Assembly: GCF_009662475.1 (NCBI RefSeq) | Contig: NZ_CP045571.1 | Location: forward strand, 2,974,501-3,038,500 | Length of the DNA: 64,000 nucleotides | Source of the DNA: Acidithiobacillus thiooxidans ATCC 19377 | Lineage (GTDB): Bacteria; Pseudomonadota; Gammaproteobacteria; Acidithiobacillales; Acidithiobacillaceae | Direction of reading: 5' to 3' | In this document: positions 1-8,633 of the stretch, one piece after another | How positions within the stretch are numbered: the stretch's first letter is position 1 | How the letters are laid out: each line of letters opens with the position of its first letter | Made by a program: the position numbers and the translations under genes | Notes under the pieces: model-generated | Told to the model about the DNA's origin: nothing | What the model saw: only the letters and a program-made list of their open reading frames with translations | Databases searched by the model: none

Positions 1-1120
1 GTGCGTTCATGCCACCAGAAATGATCGGTGTAGTGGGTTTCATGCCATACCACTTCTGGTAGTACACCGGACCCTGACACTCATCGCGTTCAATCATGTA
101 AGCGATGTTGCGATCGTCATTTTCGCCTTCCATTTTGCCGTAACCCATGGTACCGACGTGGATGCCGGATGCCCCCTGCAGACGGGAAATTTTAGCCAGC
201 ACGAAAGCAGTGTATCCGCGCAGGGCTGAGGGTGAGGTGATCATGCCATGTCCGGCCCGGTGATAATGGAGATATTGGCCGGGATATTGGCGGCGTGCCG
301 TCGTGATCATGCCGGGACCACCGACAAAACCGTCCACGAGGAAGGCCACTTTGTCAGCGTCCGGACCAAAAATACCGAGAATATAGTCAGCACGGGCACA
401 CATTTCATAATGATCATCGGCCGTGATATTGGCGGAAAAAAGCTTGGGCTGCCCGGTCTTGTCCATGGCACGCTTCATCGCATCGGCAACCAGCGGAATG
501 GTTTTTTTCAAGGGAGAAAACACCTGATTTCCCTGAGGCTCATCGTTCTTGATGAAATCACCGCCCAACCAGAACTGATAAGCGGCTTCCGCAAAGGGTT
601 CCGGCCGCAGGCCGAGTTTCGGCTTGATGATGGTGCCGGCAATATAACCGCCATCTTTGATGGGCCGACCCAGAATCCGCCATAAATCAGAAATATCCCT
701 GGCAGGACCATCAAAGAGTTGTATCGCCCGGGGCGGGAAAAAGATATCGATCATTTTGGCATGCGCAATATCCCCCATGCCCTGGTTATTACCGATAGCC
801 AGCGTGAGAAAGGACACAATCATCATGCGCCCGTCGAGAATATTGCGGTCAAACAGATCCATAGGATAGGCAATACGCATATCCTCGGTGGCTTCGTCAA
901 TGTGATAAACCAGAGCATCCACGCCCTTGGTGAAATCATCTGTAGTCGATACTTCCACATTGGTTCCGGTTGAGGATTCCGCCGCAAAGTGCGCGGCTGA
1001 TGCAAGATAGCCATATCCTGCTTTGGGTTTCATTTTGTAGGCAACCAGTATGTGCTTGCCACCGGCGATCAGATCTTCTTCGCGCAAAGAGAGATCGGCA
1101 TAACGTGAGGACTGGTCCAT
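1..1120 (-). CDS. cbbM: Form II ribulose-1,5-bisphosphate carboxylase/oxygenase, C-terminus beyond window
   Basis: Fixes CO2 onto ribulose bisphosphate in the Calvin cycle. I translated the minus strand from the ATG at 1118-1120. It stays open to base 1 (373 codons), so roughly the last 90 residues of a usual 460-residue form II enzyme are missing. Numbering matches Rhodospirillum RuBisCO: catalytic Lys166 in IIKPKLG, the carbamylated Lys191 followed by Asp193 and Glu194 in [10 protein letters not shown], Asn111, and the loop-6 Lys near 329 in GYGKMEG. A purine-rich stretch (GGAACGGAAC) lies directly upstream of the start. The divergent LysR gene 140 bp away is the expected CbbR regulator. 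Form II, rather than form I, suits CO2-rich or low-oxygen conditions (family knowledge). Confidence 0.96.
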   Translation of the reverse strand, partial: MDQSSRYADLSLREEDLIAGGKHILVAYKMKPKAGYGYLASAAHFAAESSTGTNVEVSTTDDFTKGVDALVYHIDEATEDMRIAYPMDLFDRNILDGRMMIVSFLTLAIGNNQGMGDIAHAKMIDIFFPPRAIQLFDGPARDISDLWRILGRPIKDGGYIAGTIIKPKLGLRPEPFAEAAYQFWLGGDFIKNDEPQGNQVFSPLKKTIPLVADAMKRAMDKTGQPKLFSANITADDHYEMCARADYILGIFGPDADKVAFLVDGFVGGPGMITTARRQYPGQYLHYHRAGHGMITSPSALRGYTAFVLAKISRLQGASGIHVGTMGYGKMEGENDDRNIAYMIERDECQGPVYYQKWYGMKPTTPIISGGMNA

Positions 1121-1259
1121 GTTCCGTTCCTTAAATTGATTGAGAAGTCAACAGACAGTACACTATAAAAATCATTATAAAAAACGATTAATTCATATGC
1201 GTATAATAGATAAAATATATTATTAAGGCCGCAGCCCCTGCACTTAAGGAGATCCATTC
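1121..1259. promoter_or_regulatory. cbbM-cbbR divergent control region with LysR-type dyads
   Basis: This very AT-rich 139-bp spacer separates two divergent genes. It contains imperfect dyads typical of LysR-family boxes (T-N11-A): ATT...AAT at 1191-1207 around ATATGCGTAT, and TAATA (1204-1208) facing TATTA (1221-1225). An AAGGAG ribosome-binding site precedes cbbR. The position between cbbM and cbbR suggests CbbR binds here to activate cbbM and repress itself. The exact boxes are inferred by eye. Confidence 0.55.
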
Positions 1260-2186
1260 ATGAGAAACCTGACCCTGCGCCAACTGGAGATTCTGGGCAT
1301 GTTAGAAGCGACTGGATCCTACACGAAAGCCGCCAACCAGTTGCATCTCACTCAATCAGCGGTGTATCTGCAGGTACGCAAACTCGAACAGGAAATTGGT
1401 TTGCCCGTGACCGAACAGGTCGGCAAAAAAGTCTACCTGACCGATGCCGGAGCACAGGTTCTCCGCTCCGGCGCACTAATCGGTACAGAACTGGAAAACC
1501 TGAAACGCTCTCTGGAGCATTTACGGGATATAGAAGACGGACTCCTCCGCATTTCCGTGACCTCCACCGCCAATGCTTTTGCCGTGGAATTGCTTTCCCG
1601 ATTTTTGAATAAACATCCCCGGGTCAAAATCCATTTAAACATTGCCAACCGCAAAGACGTCCTCGCAGGACTCGAACGTAATGACGTAGACATGGCCATC
1701 ATGGGCGAGCCGTCTCCGGCGCTGGACCTGGTTGCCCTGCCCTTTCATCGTAATTATCTGATTCTGGTTGCTTCGTCCAATCATCCCCTGGCTTGGCAAA
1801 AAAACATTCCGCAAGCTGAAATTGTTAAGGAACCCTTTGTGTTGCGGGAGCCTGGATCGGGAACGCGGGAGACCGTATTGCGCTATTTTTCCGAACAGGG
1901 ATTGCACATCAAGGAAGGGGTGATCATGGACAGTAATGAATCCATCAAACAGGCGGTGACTGTTGGTATGGGGATTGGTTTTCTCGCGCGCCACAGTGTC
2001 GTGGTAAAAATAGCAGCAGGTTATCTGCGCGAACTTTCTGTGGAGGGGTTTCCTTTGCAGAGAGCCTGGCATCTGGTGCACCGCAAAGGCAAGCATCTGG
2101 CCCCTGCACCGCAGGCATTTAAAGAGTTTCTACTGCAGCATCAATATGTCAGAACCATCGAAGAGCAGGGACAAATTATCAACTGA
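1260..2186 (+). CDS. cbbR: LysR-family transcriptional regulator CbbR
   Basis: A 308-residue LysR-type regulator. Residues 5-64 form the winged helix-turn-helix (TLRQLEILGM, then TQSAVYLQVRKLE). The rest is the periplasmic-binding-like effector domain with the usual IMGEP and GMGIGFL signatures. The start is the ATG right after an AAGGAG box. Its divergent placement from cbbM and its CbbR-like N-terminus identify it as the Calvin-cycle regulator. CbbR proteins sense Calvin-cycle or redox metabolites (family knowledge); the effector here is not visible. Confidence 0.92.
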   Translation: MRNLTLRQLEILGMLEATGSYTKAANQLHLTQSAVYLQVRKLEQEIGLPVTEQVGKKVYLTDAGAQVLRSGALIGTELENLKRSLEHLRDIEDGLLRISVTSTANAFAVELLSRFLNKHPRVKIHLNIANRKDVLAGLERNDVDMAIMGEPSPALDLVALPFHRNYLILVASSNHPLAWQKNIPQAEIVKEPFVLREPGSGTRETVLRYFSEQGLHIKEGVIMDSNESIKQAVTVGMGIGFLARHSVVVKIAAGYLRELSVEGFPLQRAWHLVHRKGKHLAPAPQAFKEFLLQHQYVRTIEEQGQIIN

Positions 2187-2224
2187 TTGTGGCTGGTGAT
2201 GCTGGCCGTGCTGCTCTGATGCCA

Positions 2225-3013
2225 TCACAACACGTATAGCCGACTCAATTTTTGGATCAGTTTGTGGGCCGTACTATTCAGGGAAACATCATGCAATGCA
2301 CTCATCCTCCGCGCTCTTTCGGATATTTTCCTGGCTAGTCGTGGAAATTGATCCCCCTTGTATGCAAAGAGAATCTTGTTGCCGGATTTTTCCGCATCCA
2401 CAACAATGACCTGATCATCAAAGCTGGTCTGAATACGACTGATATAGGCATCCATCCGCGCATCACTATTGAGCAAATTGACCACCAGTACACCGTAATT
2501 GCGCAGGTTGGCATAGCAATGGTCATAGAAGCGGGTAGTACATAATTCTTCGGCTTGGCCATTACGATTGAAGCCGTCTAGCAAAAGAACATCATTGGTT
2601 TTTGGATTTTCTCTGACATATTCGGCACCGTCAGCGCAGAGCACCTGAAAACCGGGGCCATCCGGCGGAATGTGAAAGCGGTCACGCAATGCAATCACCT
2701 CCGGATTGATTTCCACCGCCGTAAACTGCGCGTCGGGAAGATGACGCCGGCAATATTTGGCAAGTGACCCGCCTCCCAGACCAATCATGGCGATATGTTT
2801 GGGTTTGGGATGAAACAGCAAAAATCCCATCATGGTTCGGGTATAGCCGAGGACGAGACAATCCGGATCGCTCTTATGCATCATGCTTTGCGTTGCCGAA
2901 TAGTCGAATCCTAGCGATACCAGCCGATAATCTTCCTGGACGATAGGTTCGTTCTGATGACCAGCCTCTGTTTCTTTGTCCGAAGGAGATCGGGATGGTA
3001 CAGGGTAGTTCAT
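2225..3013 (-). CDS. Spermidine-synthase-like Rossmann-fold protein
   Basis: A 262-residue SAM-dependent methyltransferase/spermidine-synthase fold. The nucleotide-binding loop is GLGGGS at 78-83, the ribose-binding acidic residue sits in AVEINPEV near 101, and an acidic DGAEYV motif lies near 128. Where true aminopropyltransferases carry a DSSDP-type active-site motif, this protein has LLLDGFN (about 144-150), and the N-terminal beta hairpin domain is short. It is therefore probably not a bona fide spermidine synthase. It converges on cbbR with 38 bp between the stops. Confidence 0.75.
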   Translation of the reverse strand: MNYPVPSRSPSDKETEAGHQNEPIVQEDYRLVSLGFDYSATQSMMHKSDPDCLVLGYTRTMMGFLLFHPKPKHIAMIGLGGGSLAKYCRRHLPDAQFTAVEINPEVIALRDRFHIPPDGPGFQVLCADGAEYVRENPKTNDVLLLDGFNRNGQAEELCTTRFYDHCYANLRNYGVLVVNLLNSDARMDAYISRIQTSFDDQVIVVDAEKSGNKILFAYKGDQFPRLARKISERARRMSALHDVSLNSTAHKLIQKLSRLYVL

Positions 3014-3061
3014 GGAGCGATGATGAGATGCGCTTGCTGATCAGTAGGCATGTTTTCGATT

Positions 3062-3253
3062 CTAGCGCTTGCTGGCAACATGAATCTGCGAGCGTAGCCA
3101 TTCTTCAATAATGCGATCCCTGGTCTGGAGCGTACGTAAACCATCGCGAATGACTTCACTTTCACTGGCATACTCACCGGAAGCGACCTTGTCCTTGATG
3201 AAACGAACCATTTCCAGAGGTAAGGTAATACTCATCTGCTGCGTGGATCGCAT
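3062..3253 (-). CDS. Orphan ParD-family ribbon-helix-helix antitoxin
   Basis: A 63-residue protein with the ParD signature: an N-terminal beta strand (MSITLPLEMV), then helices around SEVIRDGLRTLQ, and a C-terminal tail that in relatives neutralises a ParE or RelE toxin. ParD normally precedes parE, but here only 48 bp separate its stop from the start of the spermidine-synthase-like gene. No toxin frame is present, so it is a solitary antitoxin. The ATG at 3253 is preceded by an AGGAAGAGG stretch; the ATG seven codons in (MSITLP) is an alternative start. A palindrome just upstream is a good candidate operator. Confidence 0.8.
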   Translation of the reverse strand: MRSTQQMSITLPLEMVRFIKDKVASGEYASESEVIRDGLRTLQTRDRIIEEWLRSQIHVASKR

Positions 3254-3282
3254 GGTCAGGGGCCTCTTCCTACTGGTATTGA

Positions 3283-3299
3283 GTAGGATATAATCCTAC
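3283..3299. promoter_or_regulatory. Palindromic candidate operator of the ParD gene
   Basis: GTAGGAT-ATA-ATCCTAC is a perfect 7-bp inverted repeat around 3 bases. It lies 30 bp upstream of the ParD-like start, in the spacer shared with the DUF167 gene. Ribbon-helix-helix antitoxins autoregulate through such short dyads. The central TATAAT also resembles a -10 element, so repressor and polymerase would compete here. Binding is inferred. Confidence 0.55.
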
Positions 3300-3346
3300 C
3301 ATGTACTCACCGTTTTGCGTACCCCGGATGAGGAAACAGGAAACCG

Positions 3347-3661
3347 ATGTCCGAATCAGCACAAAAATTTTTTTGGTGGGAAGGCGATGTTCTGGTTGTC
3401 AATATTTTGGGGAAACCCAATGCCTCCCGCGATGTCATTGGCAAACCCAAGGGTAACCAACTCAAAGTCAGCGTCACCGCAAAACCCCAGGATGGTCGCG
3501 CCACCGATCATATGCTGCGCTTTTTGGCCCGGGAGTTTGATGTCCCCCCTTCTTCCATCGAAGTCGTATTTGGGCGAATGAATGTGAACAAACAGCTCAG
3601 AATACCTTGCCCTAAACGTTTACCCGCAGTTTTTCAGATTCAGACTTCCCTGTTGGAATAA
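3347..3661 (+). CDS. DUF167 (YggU-type) protein
   Basis: A 104-residue protein matching the YggU/DUF167 family: VNILGKPNASRDVIG, then KVSVTAKPQDGRAT, then LAREFDVPPSSIEVVFG. These are small alpha/beta proteins of unknown function found across bacteria and archaea. It starts at the ATG at 3347 and is divergent from the ParD gene. Most family members end near residue 95; here about ten additional residues follow. The N-terminal EGDVLVVNI is typical of the family's first strand. Confidence 0.8.
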   Translation: MSESAQKFFWWEGDVLVVNILGKPNASRDVIGKPKGNQLKVSVTAKPQDGRATDHMLRFLAREFDVPPSSIEVVFGRMNVNKQLRIPCPKRLPAVFQIQTSLLE

Positions 3662-3836
3662 TTATGGCATATGCTCTGAACCTATCTCATCGATCATGGC
3701 CTATCCCATGATCATCCGGGTTGCCCATCCTTGAAACCATTAGGATATTATGTAATATTGTATTGAATTGCTTAAATACTGAACAGGTAATCATTCTACC
3801 GATGTAAAGCTTTCTCCCCCCTAGCTGTAACTCAAC

Positions 3837-3856
3837 TTATGGAAAAGCTTCCATAA
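3837..3856. promoter_or_regulatory. Perfect inverted repeat upstream of the SulP gene
   Basis: TTATGGAA and TTCCATAA are exact 8-bp inverted arms separated by AAGC, about 112 bp upstream of the SulP start. A second perfect dyad, GATCATGG/CCATGATC at 3692-3713, lies near the end of the DUF167 gene and has no T-run. The downstream dyad is a candidate operator; nothing else in the 3662-3968 spacer looks coding. Confidence 0.4.
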
Positions 3857-3968
3857 ATCTCATCTGTGTAGTTATTTTTTAAGTTTTGCTGCTTCTTGCT
3901 GGTGTAACCGGGGCTGAACTCCGATTGCCACATACAGAATACGCATTCTCGCCTTGGAGAAGACATCT

Positions 3969-5492
3969 ATGCGTGCTATGTCACGATTTGAAGAAAACAA
4001 AACGAATATCCTGAGTGGAATAGTCGTCGCTTTGGCATTAGTTCCTGAAGCCATTGCCTTTGCTTTTGTCGCCCATGTTCCGCCGCTAACCGGATTGTAT
4101 GCTGCCTTTATTCTCGTATTGATTACTTCCATTATGGGCGGTCGGCCAGGCATGGTCTCCGGTGCCAGTGGTGCCACGGCAGTGGTGATGGTGGCGCTGG
4201 TGGTGACCCATGGCTTTGAGTATCTGTTTGCTGCTGTGGTTCTTATGGGGCTGCTGCAAATTGTTTTTGCCCTCGCCAAACTGAGCAAGTACGCAAGAAT
4301 GATTCCTCATCAGGTCAATCTGGGATTCATTAATGGTCTGGCCATTGTGATTTTTCTGGCACAGCTGGATCATTTCAAAGTCCCCTCCGCCACAGGTGCT
4401 GAGCACTGGATGCAGGGTACGCAGCTTTACACCATGATTGGTCTGGTGGCCTTGACCATGCTGGTGATTTATTTGTTTCCTCGCTTGACCAAAGCCTTTC
4501 CGGCGACCCTTGCCGGCGCCTTGGTGGTTACATTCGTAGTGATCATCTTCCATATCCCAACTACTACGGTAGGCGATGTGGCGCATTTAGCGGGTGGATT
4601 GCCGACGTTTCACGTACCTAATGTACCGTTAGACTGGCATACACTGGAGATCATTTTTCCCTACTCGCTGATCATGGCAGCAAACGGACTGGTAGAAACC
4701 TTGCTGACTTTGAACCTGATTGATGAAATGACCGACACTCGGGGAAAGCCCAATAAGGAGTCTCTGGCTCAGGGCGTTTCCAATGTGGTCAGTGGTTTTT
4801 TTGGAGCGATGGGCGGTTGTGCCATGCTGGGTGAAAGCATCATCAACGTCAATAACGGAGCCATCAAGAGACTGTCAGGCATCACTACAGCCGTTTTTCT
4901 GATTTCCTTTATTCTTTTTGCTTCACAATGGATTGAACAGGTACCTATTGCCGCTTTGGTGGGGGTCATGTTTGTGGTTGTGGAAAAAACTTTTGAATGG
5001 AGCAGTTTTCGCTTCTTCGGGAAAATACCCCATACAGATGCATTTGTTGGCATTTTAGTGGCGGCACTGACCGTACTGGTCAACATTACGCTTGCCGTCA
5101 TTGTTGGTGTCATTATTGCCGCCCTGGTGTTTGCCTGGCAGCACGCCAAGCAAATTACTGTGCATACCTATCATGATGAGCATGACCGTAAAGTTTATGC
5201 CGTAGAAGGTACAATATTTTTTGCCTCGGTTGCCCAGTTCTCGCGCCTGTTCAGTCCCAAGGATGATCCTGAAGAAGTCATCATTGATTTTGCCAAGGCA
5301 AAAATAATGGATCACTCCGCCATACAGGCCATTGACTCGCTGGCAGAACGCTACCAGCGGCGCGGCAAGCACCTGATGATAAAACATCTTTGCAAGGACT
5401 GTCTGGAGTTGCTGGATAAAGCAAAGGATTTGTGCGTATTCAATCTGGCAGAAGATCCACATTATCATGTAGCCGATGATAAAATCAGCTAA
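3969..5492 (+). CDS. SulP-family anion transporter with STAS domain
   Basis: A 507-residue inner-membrane anion permease of the SulP/SLC26 family. About 10-12 hydrophobic helices span roughly residues 10-390, starting with the conserved LSGIVVALALVPEAIAFAF. A cytoplasmic STAS domain follows (about 415-500), with VIIDFAKAKIMDHSAIQAID as its core strand-helix. Substrates of relatives include sulfate, bicarbonate and molybdate; which one applies here cannot be read from sequence. With RuBisCO nearby, bicarbonate uptake is a reasonable guess only. I chose the ATG at 3969 because GGAGAAG sits 6 nt before it; an in-frame TTG at 3954 is the upstream alternative. Confidence 0.9.
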   Translation: MRAMSRFEENKTNILSGIVVALALVPEAIAFAFVAHVPPLTGLYAAFILVLITSIMGGRPGMVSGASGATAVVMVALVVTHGFEYLFAAVVLMGLLQIVFALAKLSKYARMIPHQVNLGFINGLAIVIFLAQLDHFKVPSATGAEHWMQGTQLYTMIGLVALTMLVIYLFPRLTKAFPATLAGALVVTFVVIIFHIPTTTVGDVAHLAGGLPTFHVPNVPLDWHTLEIIFPYSLIMAANGLVETLLTLNLIDEMTDTRGKPNKESLAQGVSNVVSGFFGAMGGCAMLGESIINVNNGAIKRLSGITTAVFLISFILFASQWIEQVPIAALVGVMFVVVEKTFEWSSFRFFGKIPHTDAFVGILVAALTVLVNITLAVIVGVIIAALVFAWQHAKQITVHTYHDEHDRKVYAVEGTIFFASVAQFSRLFSPKDDPEEVIIDFAKAKIMDHSAIQAIDSLAERYQRRGKHLMIKHLCKDCLELLDKAKDLCVFNLAEDPHYHVADDKIS

Positions 5493-5494
5493 CG

Positions 5495-5590
5495 GACATT
5501 AACGCCGCCTTACGGGAACAGATGTCCGCGCAGGATAGGACTCTGGAACGCGTGTTGCGACGGGTGATCCGTAAAGAAATGCTGACATGA
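5495..5590 (+). pseudogene. Short gene remnant after the SulP gene
   Basis: Directly after the SulP stop, another frame reads INAALREQMSAQDRT, continues LERVLRRVIRK, and ends at a TGA (5588-5590). It looks like the charged C-terminal helix of a lost protein. The only internal ATG (5519-5521) would give about 23 residues with no clear ribosome-binding site. I do not recognise the family. Confidence 0.3.
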
Positions 5591-5662
5591 CAGAAGGATT
5601 TTACTTTTCATAATCACTTAGTTCGCATATTCTCGCAGAATAGTCTTACAAGGGGGTGCCTC

Positions 5663-6124
5663 ATGACTACGGCAAGACAGTTTGAGCAGCCAATAACCAA
5701 TCTATACGAAAAGGACTTTCTGGCATGGATAGAAGACCAGGCTCAGGCCTTGCGTACCCGAAAGGCAAACAGCCTAGATTGGGACAACATTCTGGAGGAA
5801 TTGGAGAGCATGGGCAGAAGTGAAAAAAACGCCCTCAGAAGCCATCTACGCGTATTGCTCATGCACTTGATAAAATGGCAATGGCAGCCCCAAAAACAGA
5901 GCAAGAGCTGGGCGACCACCATAAGAAACCAACGGCTTGATCTCAAGTATCTCCTCAAGGATTCACCAAGTCTCAAGAGGCTGATTCCTGAAATGCTGCC
6001 GGACGCTTGGGATAGTGCTACTGACGAATCTGCTTTTGAAACTGATCTACCGATCTCCACTTTTCCAGAGTCGTGCCCTTGGGATATCGACACGCAAATC
6101 CTGGCTAACTGGTGGCCAGAATAA
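5663..6124 (+). CDS. DUF29 family protein
   Basis: A 153-residue protein with the DUF29 pattern: LYEKDFLAWIEDQAQALR, then WDNILEELESMGRSEKNALRSHLRVLLMHLIKW, with a C-terminal tail containing CPWD. DUF29 proteins are small, helical, of unknown function and patchily distributed, often in accessory DNA. The start at 5663 follows an AGGGGGTG purine stretch. The 6125-6393 spacer after it shows no supported gene. Confidence 0.82.
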   Translation: MTTARQFEQPITNLYEKDFLAWIEDQAQALRTRKANSLDWDNILEELESMGRSEKNALRSHLRVLLMHLIKWQWQPQKQSKSWATTIRNQRLDLKYLLKDSPSLKRLIPEMLPDAWDSATDESAFETDLPISTFPESCPWDIDTQILANWWPE

Positions 6125-6393
6125 GTACGGTTGCCGTAATGTCCCATAATCGGTCATCCTGAGTGACAGAAGAACTGAGTAAAACCGAGCGATCTGTCGT
6201 TCAGAGTTTGCTGTCCACAAGACAGAATGATGCATTGTGTCTTGTGGAAACGCTATCCTCATAAGAAGAAATATATGTTCTGGAAGTTTCTGAATCCTTC
6301 GACATCCGCCTGCCTACCATGATTGGAAACTAAGAACGACAGAAAGCCTGTTAGCTCCATCTTTCCGTCTTACTTTCACAAAAGGTTAAGTTT

Positions 6394-7121
6394 ATGCATA
6401 TTAAAGAAGAGTTTGCGAAGTGGACAACTGGCTACTCAGGTTGTGATGGAGGAGACATAGGCTCTCCTGCGTCTCCAAGCACTTGGGTGTGCGGCATTGA
6501 GTGGGGTGGAGACTATATAAGCTATAACTGGCTAAAAGAAGAACTAGAAAGACAAGCTGATTGTGATCCTTTTGGCGGTTACGACACAGAAAAAGCAAAC
6601 ACAGATTATCGTTACAATGTAAATGCAACAAAATCTCTAGCTGCCATAAATGGATTACAAGTGAGTTAGTATAAAAAGTTCTCAACGGATATAAAACCAT
6701 TTTTTAAAGGTCAGAAAGGGTATTTTAAAATGAATCTTTTCCCACTTCCATTTAAGAATACATCTGCTGAAAGATGAAAGATTTGGATAAATGAACTGAC
6801 AGGATTATCAACAAAGCATGAATATGTAGAATGGTGCAGAAATAATAGATTTAGATTTTTAGAGAATCATTAAAAAAACATAAACCAAAATTAGTAGTTT
6901 GCTTTGGCAAGAGTTATAAAGATGATTTTTTTAATGCTTTCCGTGGTGAAGAAGCTGAAGTCATCAATGAAAAAATAGGTGGCAGAGATCTTTATTGGTC
7001 TAGATGTGAAAATACATTTGTCACCGTATGTCCTTTTCCTACAAGCAGATATGGCTTAAACAGTAATAAGTTACTACAGGATTTTGGTGTAAGAATTAGG
7101 GATATTTTGAACAATTATTAA
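6394..7121 (+). pseudogene. Decayed gene, possibly uracil-DNA-glycosylase-fold protein
   Basis: One ancestral protein of about 240 residues is readable but broken. The first 91 codons (MHIKEEFAKWTTGYSGCDGG...) stop at a TAG (6667-6669). The same frame continues (FKGQKGYFKMNLFPLPFKN) to a TGA (6775-6777). After an A-run near 6869 the frame shifts and continues with KPKLVVCFGKSYKDDFF and TVCPFPTSRYGLN to a TAA at 7119-7121. The VVCFG...CPFP..R pattern recalls the uracil-DNA glycosylase-like fold, but this is tentative. Codon use is strongly AT-rich, unlike the neighbouring core genes, which suggests horizontal transfer followed by decay. Confidence 0.72.
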
Positions 7122-7171
7122 TCATGACAAAAACAAATCCCCACATTTTAACATAAAGGAATGAATATCTA

Positions 7172-7855
7172 ATGAATAAATTAGCGATAATTATTTTATC
7201 ATCACTTGGTTTTCTGTTTTGCAACTCGGCCATAGCAAACAACTGGAGGATGGTCATGGGGCATGCCTGTGTAAGTGGAAGCGAACTCGGAGGCTCTGAC
7301 AGCAGCCTTAGTCCACAAATATATTTATCTGATCTCACTAAAAAGGCACAGGATAACGGAGAATCAGCAGGCGGCTCAATACAAACCGTTAAAAGTAAAT
7401 CTGGTGACATTTCTCGCGTTAAATTCTTGCTTGGAAACTCCCACAAGGCTAATTTTATTTTTGTAGAAAATTCTCCAACATGTGCTAGATTTATAAATTA
7501 CTGTGTTAAAAATAAATACCCATCTCCACAAAATTGTTTTTCTGCATTATATCAAAAAAATTATACCAATTATCAATTAAAAACATCAAAACTTAATGGT
7601 GAAAGTGGAGAAAGCTCTTCTGCCGTTGACAAGCAGCTTAACATTGTTTATAACAAACTAATAAAAGAAATGCCTCCACAATTTAAAGAAAAATTAATCC
7701 AATCTGAGCAAGATTGGATTAAGTACCGAGATTCAACAGTAAGCATTACCGCCTGGCAGGAGGCTAGAGGTAGCGCTCAGTTGCTTAATCAAGATGGTGA
7801 ATATCTATCTATTGAAAAGAGCAGGCTCAAATTTTTAAAGTCACTTCTAAATTAA
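7172..7855 (+). CDS. Secreted protein with C-terminal LprI-like (DUF1311) domain
   Basis: A 227-residue protein with a clear Sec signal peptide (MNKLAIIILSSLGFLFCNSAIA, cleavage after ALA-like SAIA-N). The C-terminal half (about residues 145-225) fits the LprI/DUF1311 pattern: AVDKQLNIVYNKLIKEMPPQFKEKLIQ, then EQDWIKYRD. LprI of Mycobacterium is a lysozyme inhibitor. The N-terminal half is unrecognised and contains several cysteines (C27, C93 region) that could pair in the periplasm. The gene is AT-rich like the pseudogene before it, consistent with foreign origin. A short AAAGGAATG stretch precedes the start. Confidence 0.72.
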   Translation: MNKLAIIILSSLGFLFCNSAIANNWRMVMGHACVSGSELGGSDSSLSPQIYLSDLTKKAQDNGESAGGSIQTVKSKSGDISRVKFLLGNSHKANFIFVENSPTCARFINYCVKNKYPSPQNCFSALYQKNYTNYQLKTSKLNGESGESSSAVDKQLNIVYNKLIKEMPPQFKEKLIQSEQDWIKYRDSTVSITAWQEARGSAQLLNQDGEYLSIEKSRLKFLKSLLN

Positions 7856-8411
7856 TTTAATCCGCGCTTTTCAATTCCGCGATGGCAGATTAAATTCGAC
7901 CATCGCCTTTTAATGACAGGACACGTCCCGCTTTTTGTTACTGTAACGTGTACTCCACTGGACCATCGGATTGAAAATCCGCTGGCCTGAACCACTAAAT
8001 ATCCAGTAAACACAGTAGGTTCATCGGGCAGTGTGCCGAAAGGCGCTTTGCCCAAATAATGCCCAAGTGAAGCCTCAAATACCCTGGACGACTCATCACG
8101 ATAAAACTACGTTACGCAGTAACATTGTTCAATTATGAAGCCAGGCTTACCGGACAGTATGACCAGCGACTCTCCCGGATATTGGCGGCCGGCATTGCTG
8201 GTGAGTGGTACCACAAACACGCGACCTATGGTGGACTAGTGAGGTTACCAAGGGCAAACGATTGGAGGACGTATCACGACGGAAAAAAGTGAACTCTCCA
8301 TCGCAAAAGTCGATGGCTTCATTTGCGACTGAAAGCTAACCCCAAATGCCTTTTGTCGGGCGCCTGCGCGCAAGGTAACATGTCACTATACATGCAACCA
8401 GTGGAGGTATC
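7856..8411. other. Non-coding accessory spacer with recurrent GTTAC/GTAAC dyads
   Basis: No convincing gene is present in these 556 bp. A start-less open frame (about 8071-8290) ends in GEWYHKHATYGGLVRLPRAND-WRTYHDGKK and may be a gene fragment of unknown origin. The motif GTTAC facing GTAAC recurs: GTTAC-T-GTAAC near 7939, GTTAC-GCA-GTAAC near 8111, then single GGTTACC (about 8243) and GGTAAC (about 8374) copies. A hairpin GGGCA...TGCCC lies at 8026-8053. Such repeats near a tRNA-bounded islet could be recombinase or regulator sites, but that is inference. Confidence 0.4.
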
Positions 8412-8633
8412 ATGTCATCTCTTCACACCTCAACGGACAAGACTACCCGTCATCGCGAGAGAATGAAGGCTGCAGGTTTACGCCCTGTTCAGTTCTGGGT
8501 GCCAGACACCCGCTCCCCTGAGTTCGTTGCACAAGTTCGCCATCAGTGCCTGAAACTCAACAATGATCCAACCGAAGCGGATATTTTACAGTTTACCGAA
8601 GAAGCCGCTGCGCAGATGGATGGATGGGTATAA
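8412..8633 (+). CDS. MazE-type antitoxin (DUF3018)
   Basis: A 73-residue antitoxin of the DUF3018/MazE group. The basic N-terminal segment (RHRERMKAAGLRPVQFWVPDTR) is the DNA-binding part, and the acidic C-terminus would wrap the MazF toxin. GGAGG precedes the ATG. Its stop overlaps the start of the mazF remnant (TAATG), the usual coupled arrangement. The toxin is truncated, so this is now an antitoxin without a working partner at this locus. Confidence 0.85.
   Translation: MSSLHTSTDKTTRHRERMKAAGLRPVQFWVPDTRSPEFVAQVRHQCLKLNNDPTEADILQFTEEAAAQMDGWV

Noticed and set aside
4086-4586. Long minus-strand open frame opposite the SulP gene
   Set aside because: His/Gln-rich composition without any domain; it is the antisense shadow of conserved transporter sequence.
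7852-8055. 67-codon minus-strand frame after the LprI-like gene
   Set aside because: No domain, no clear ribosome-binding site, and the region contains repeats; support is too weak for a gene.
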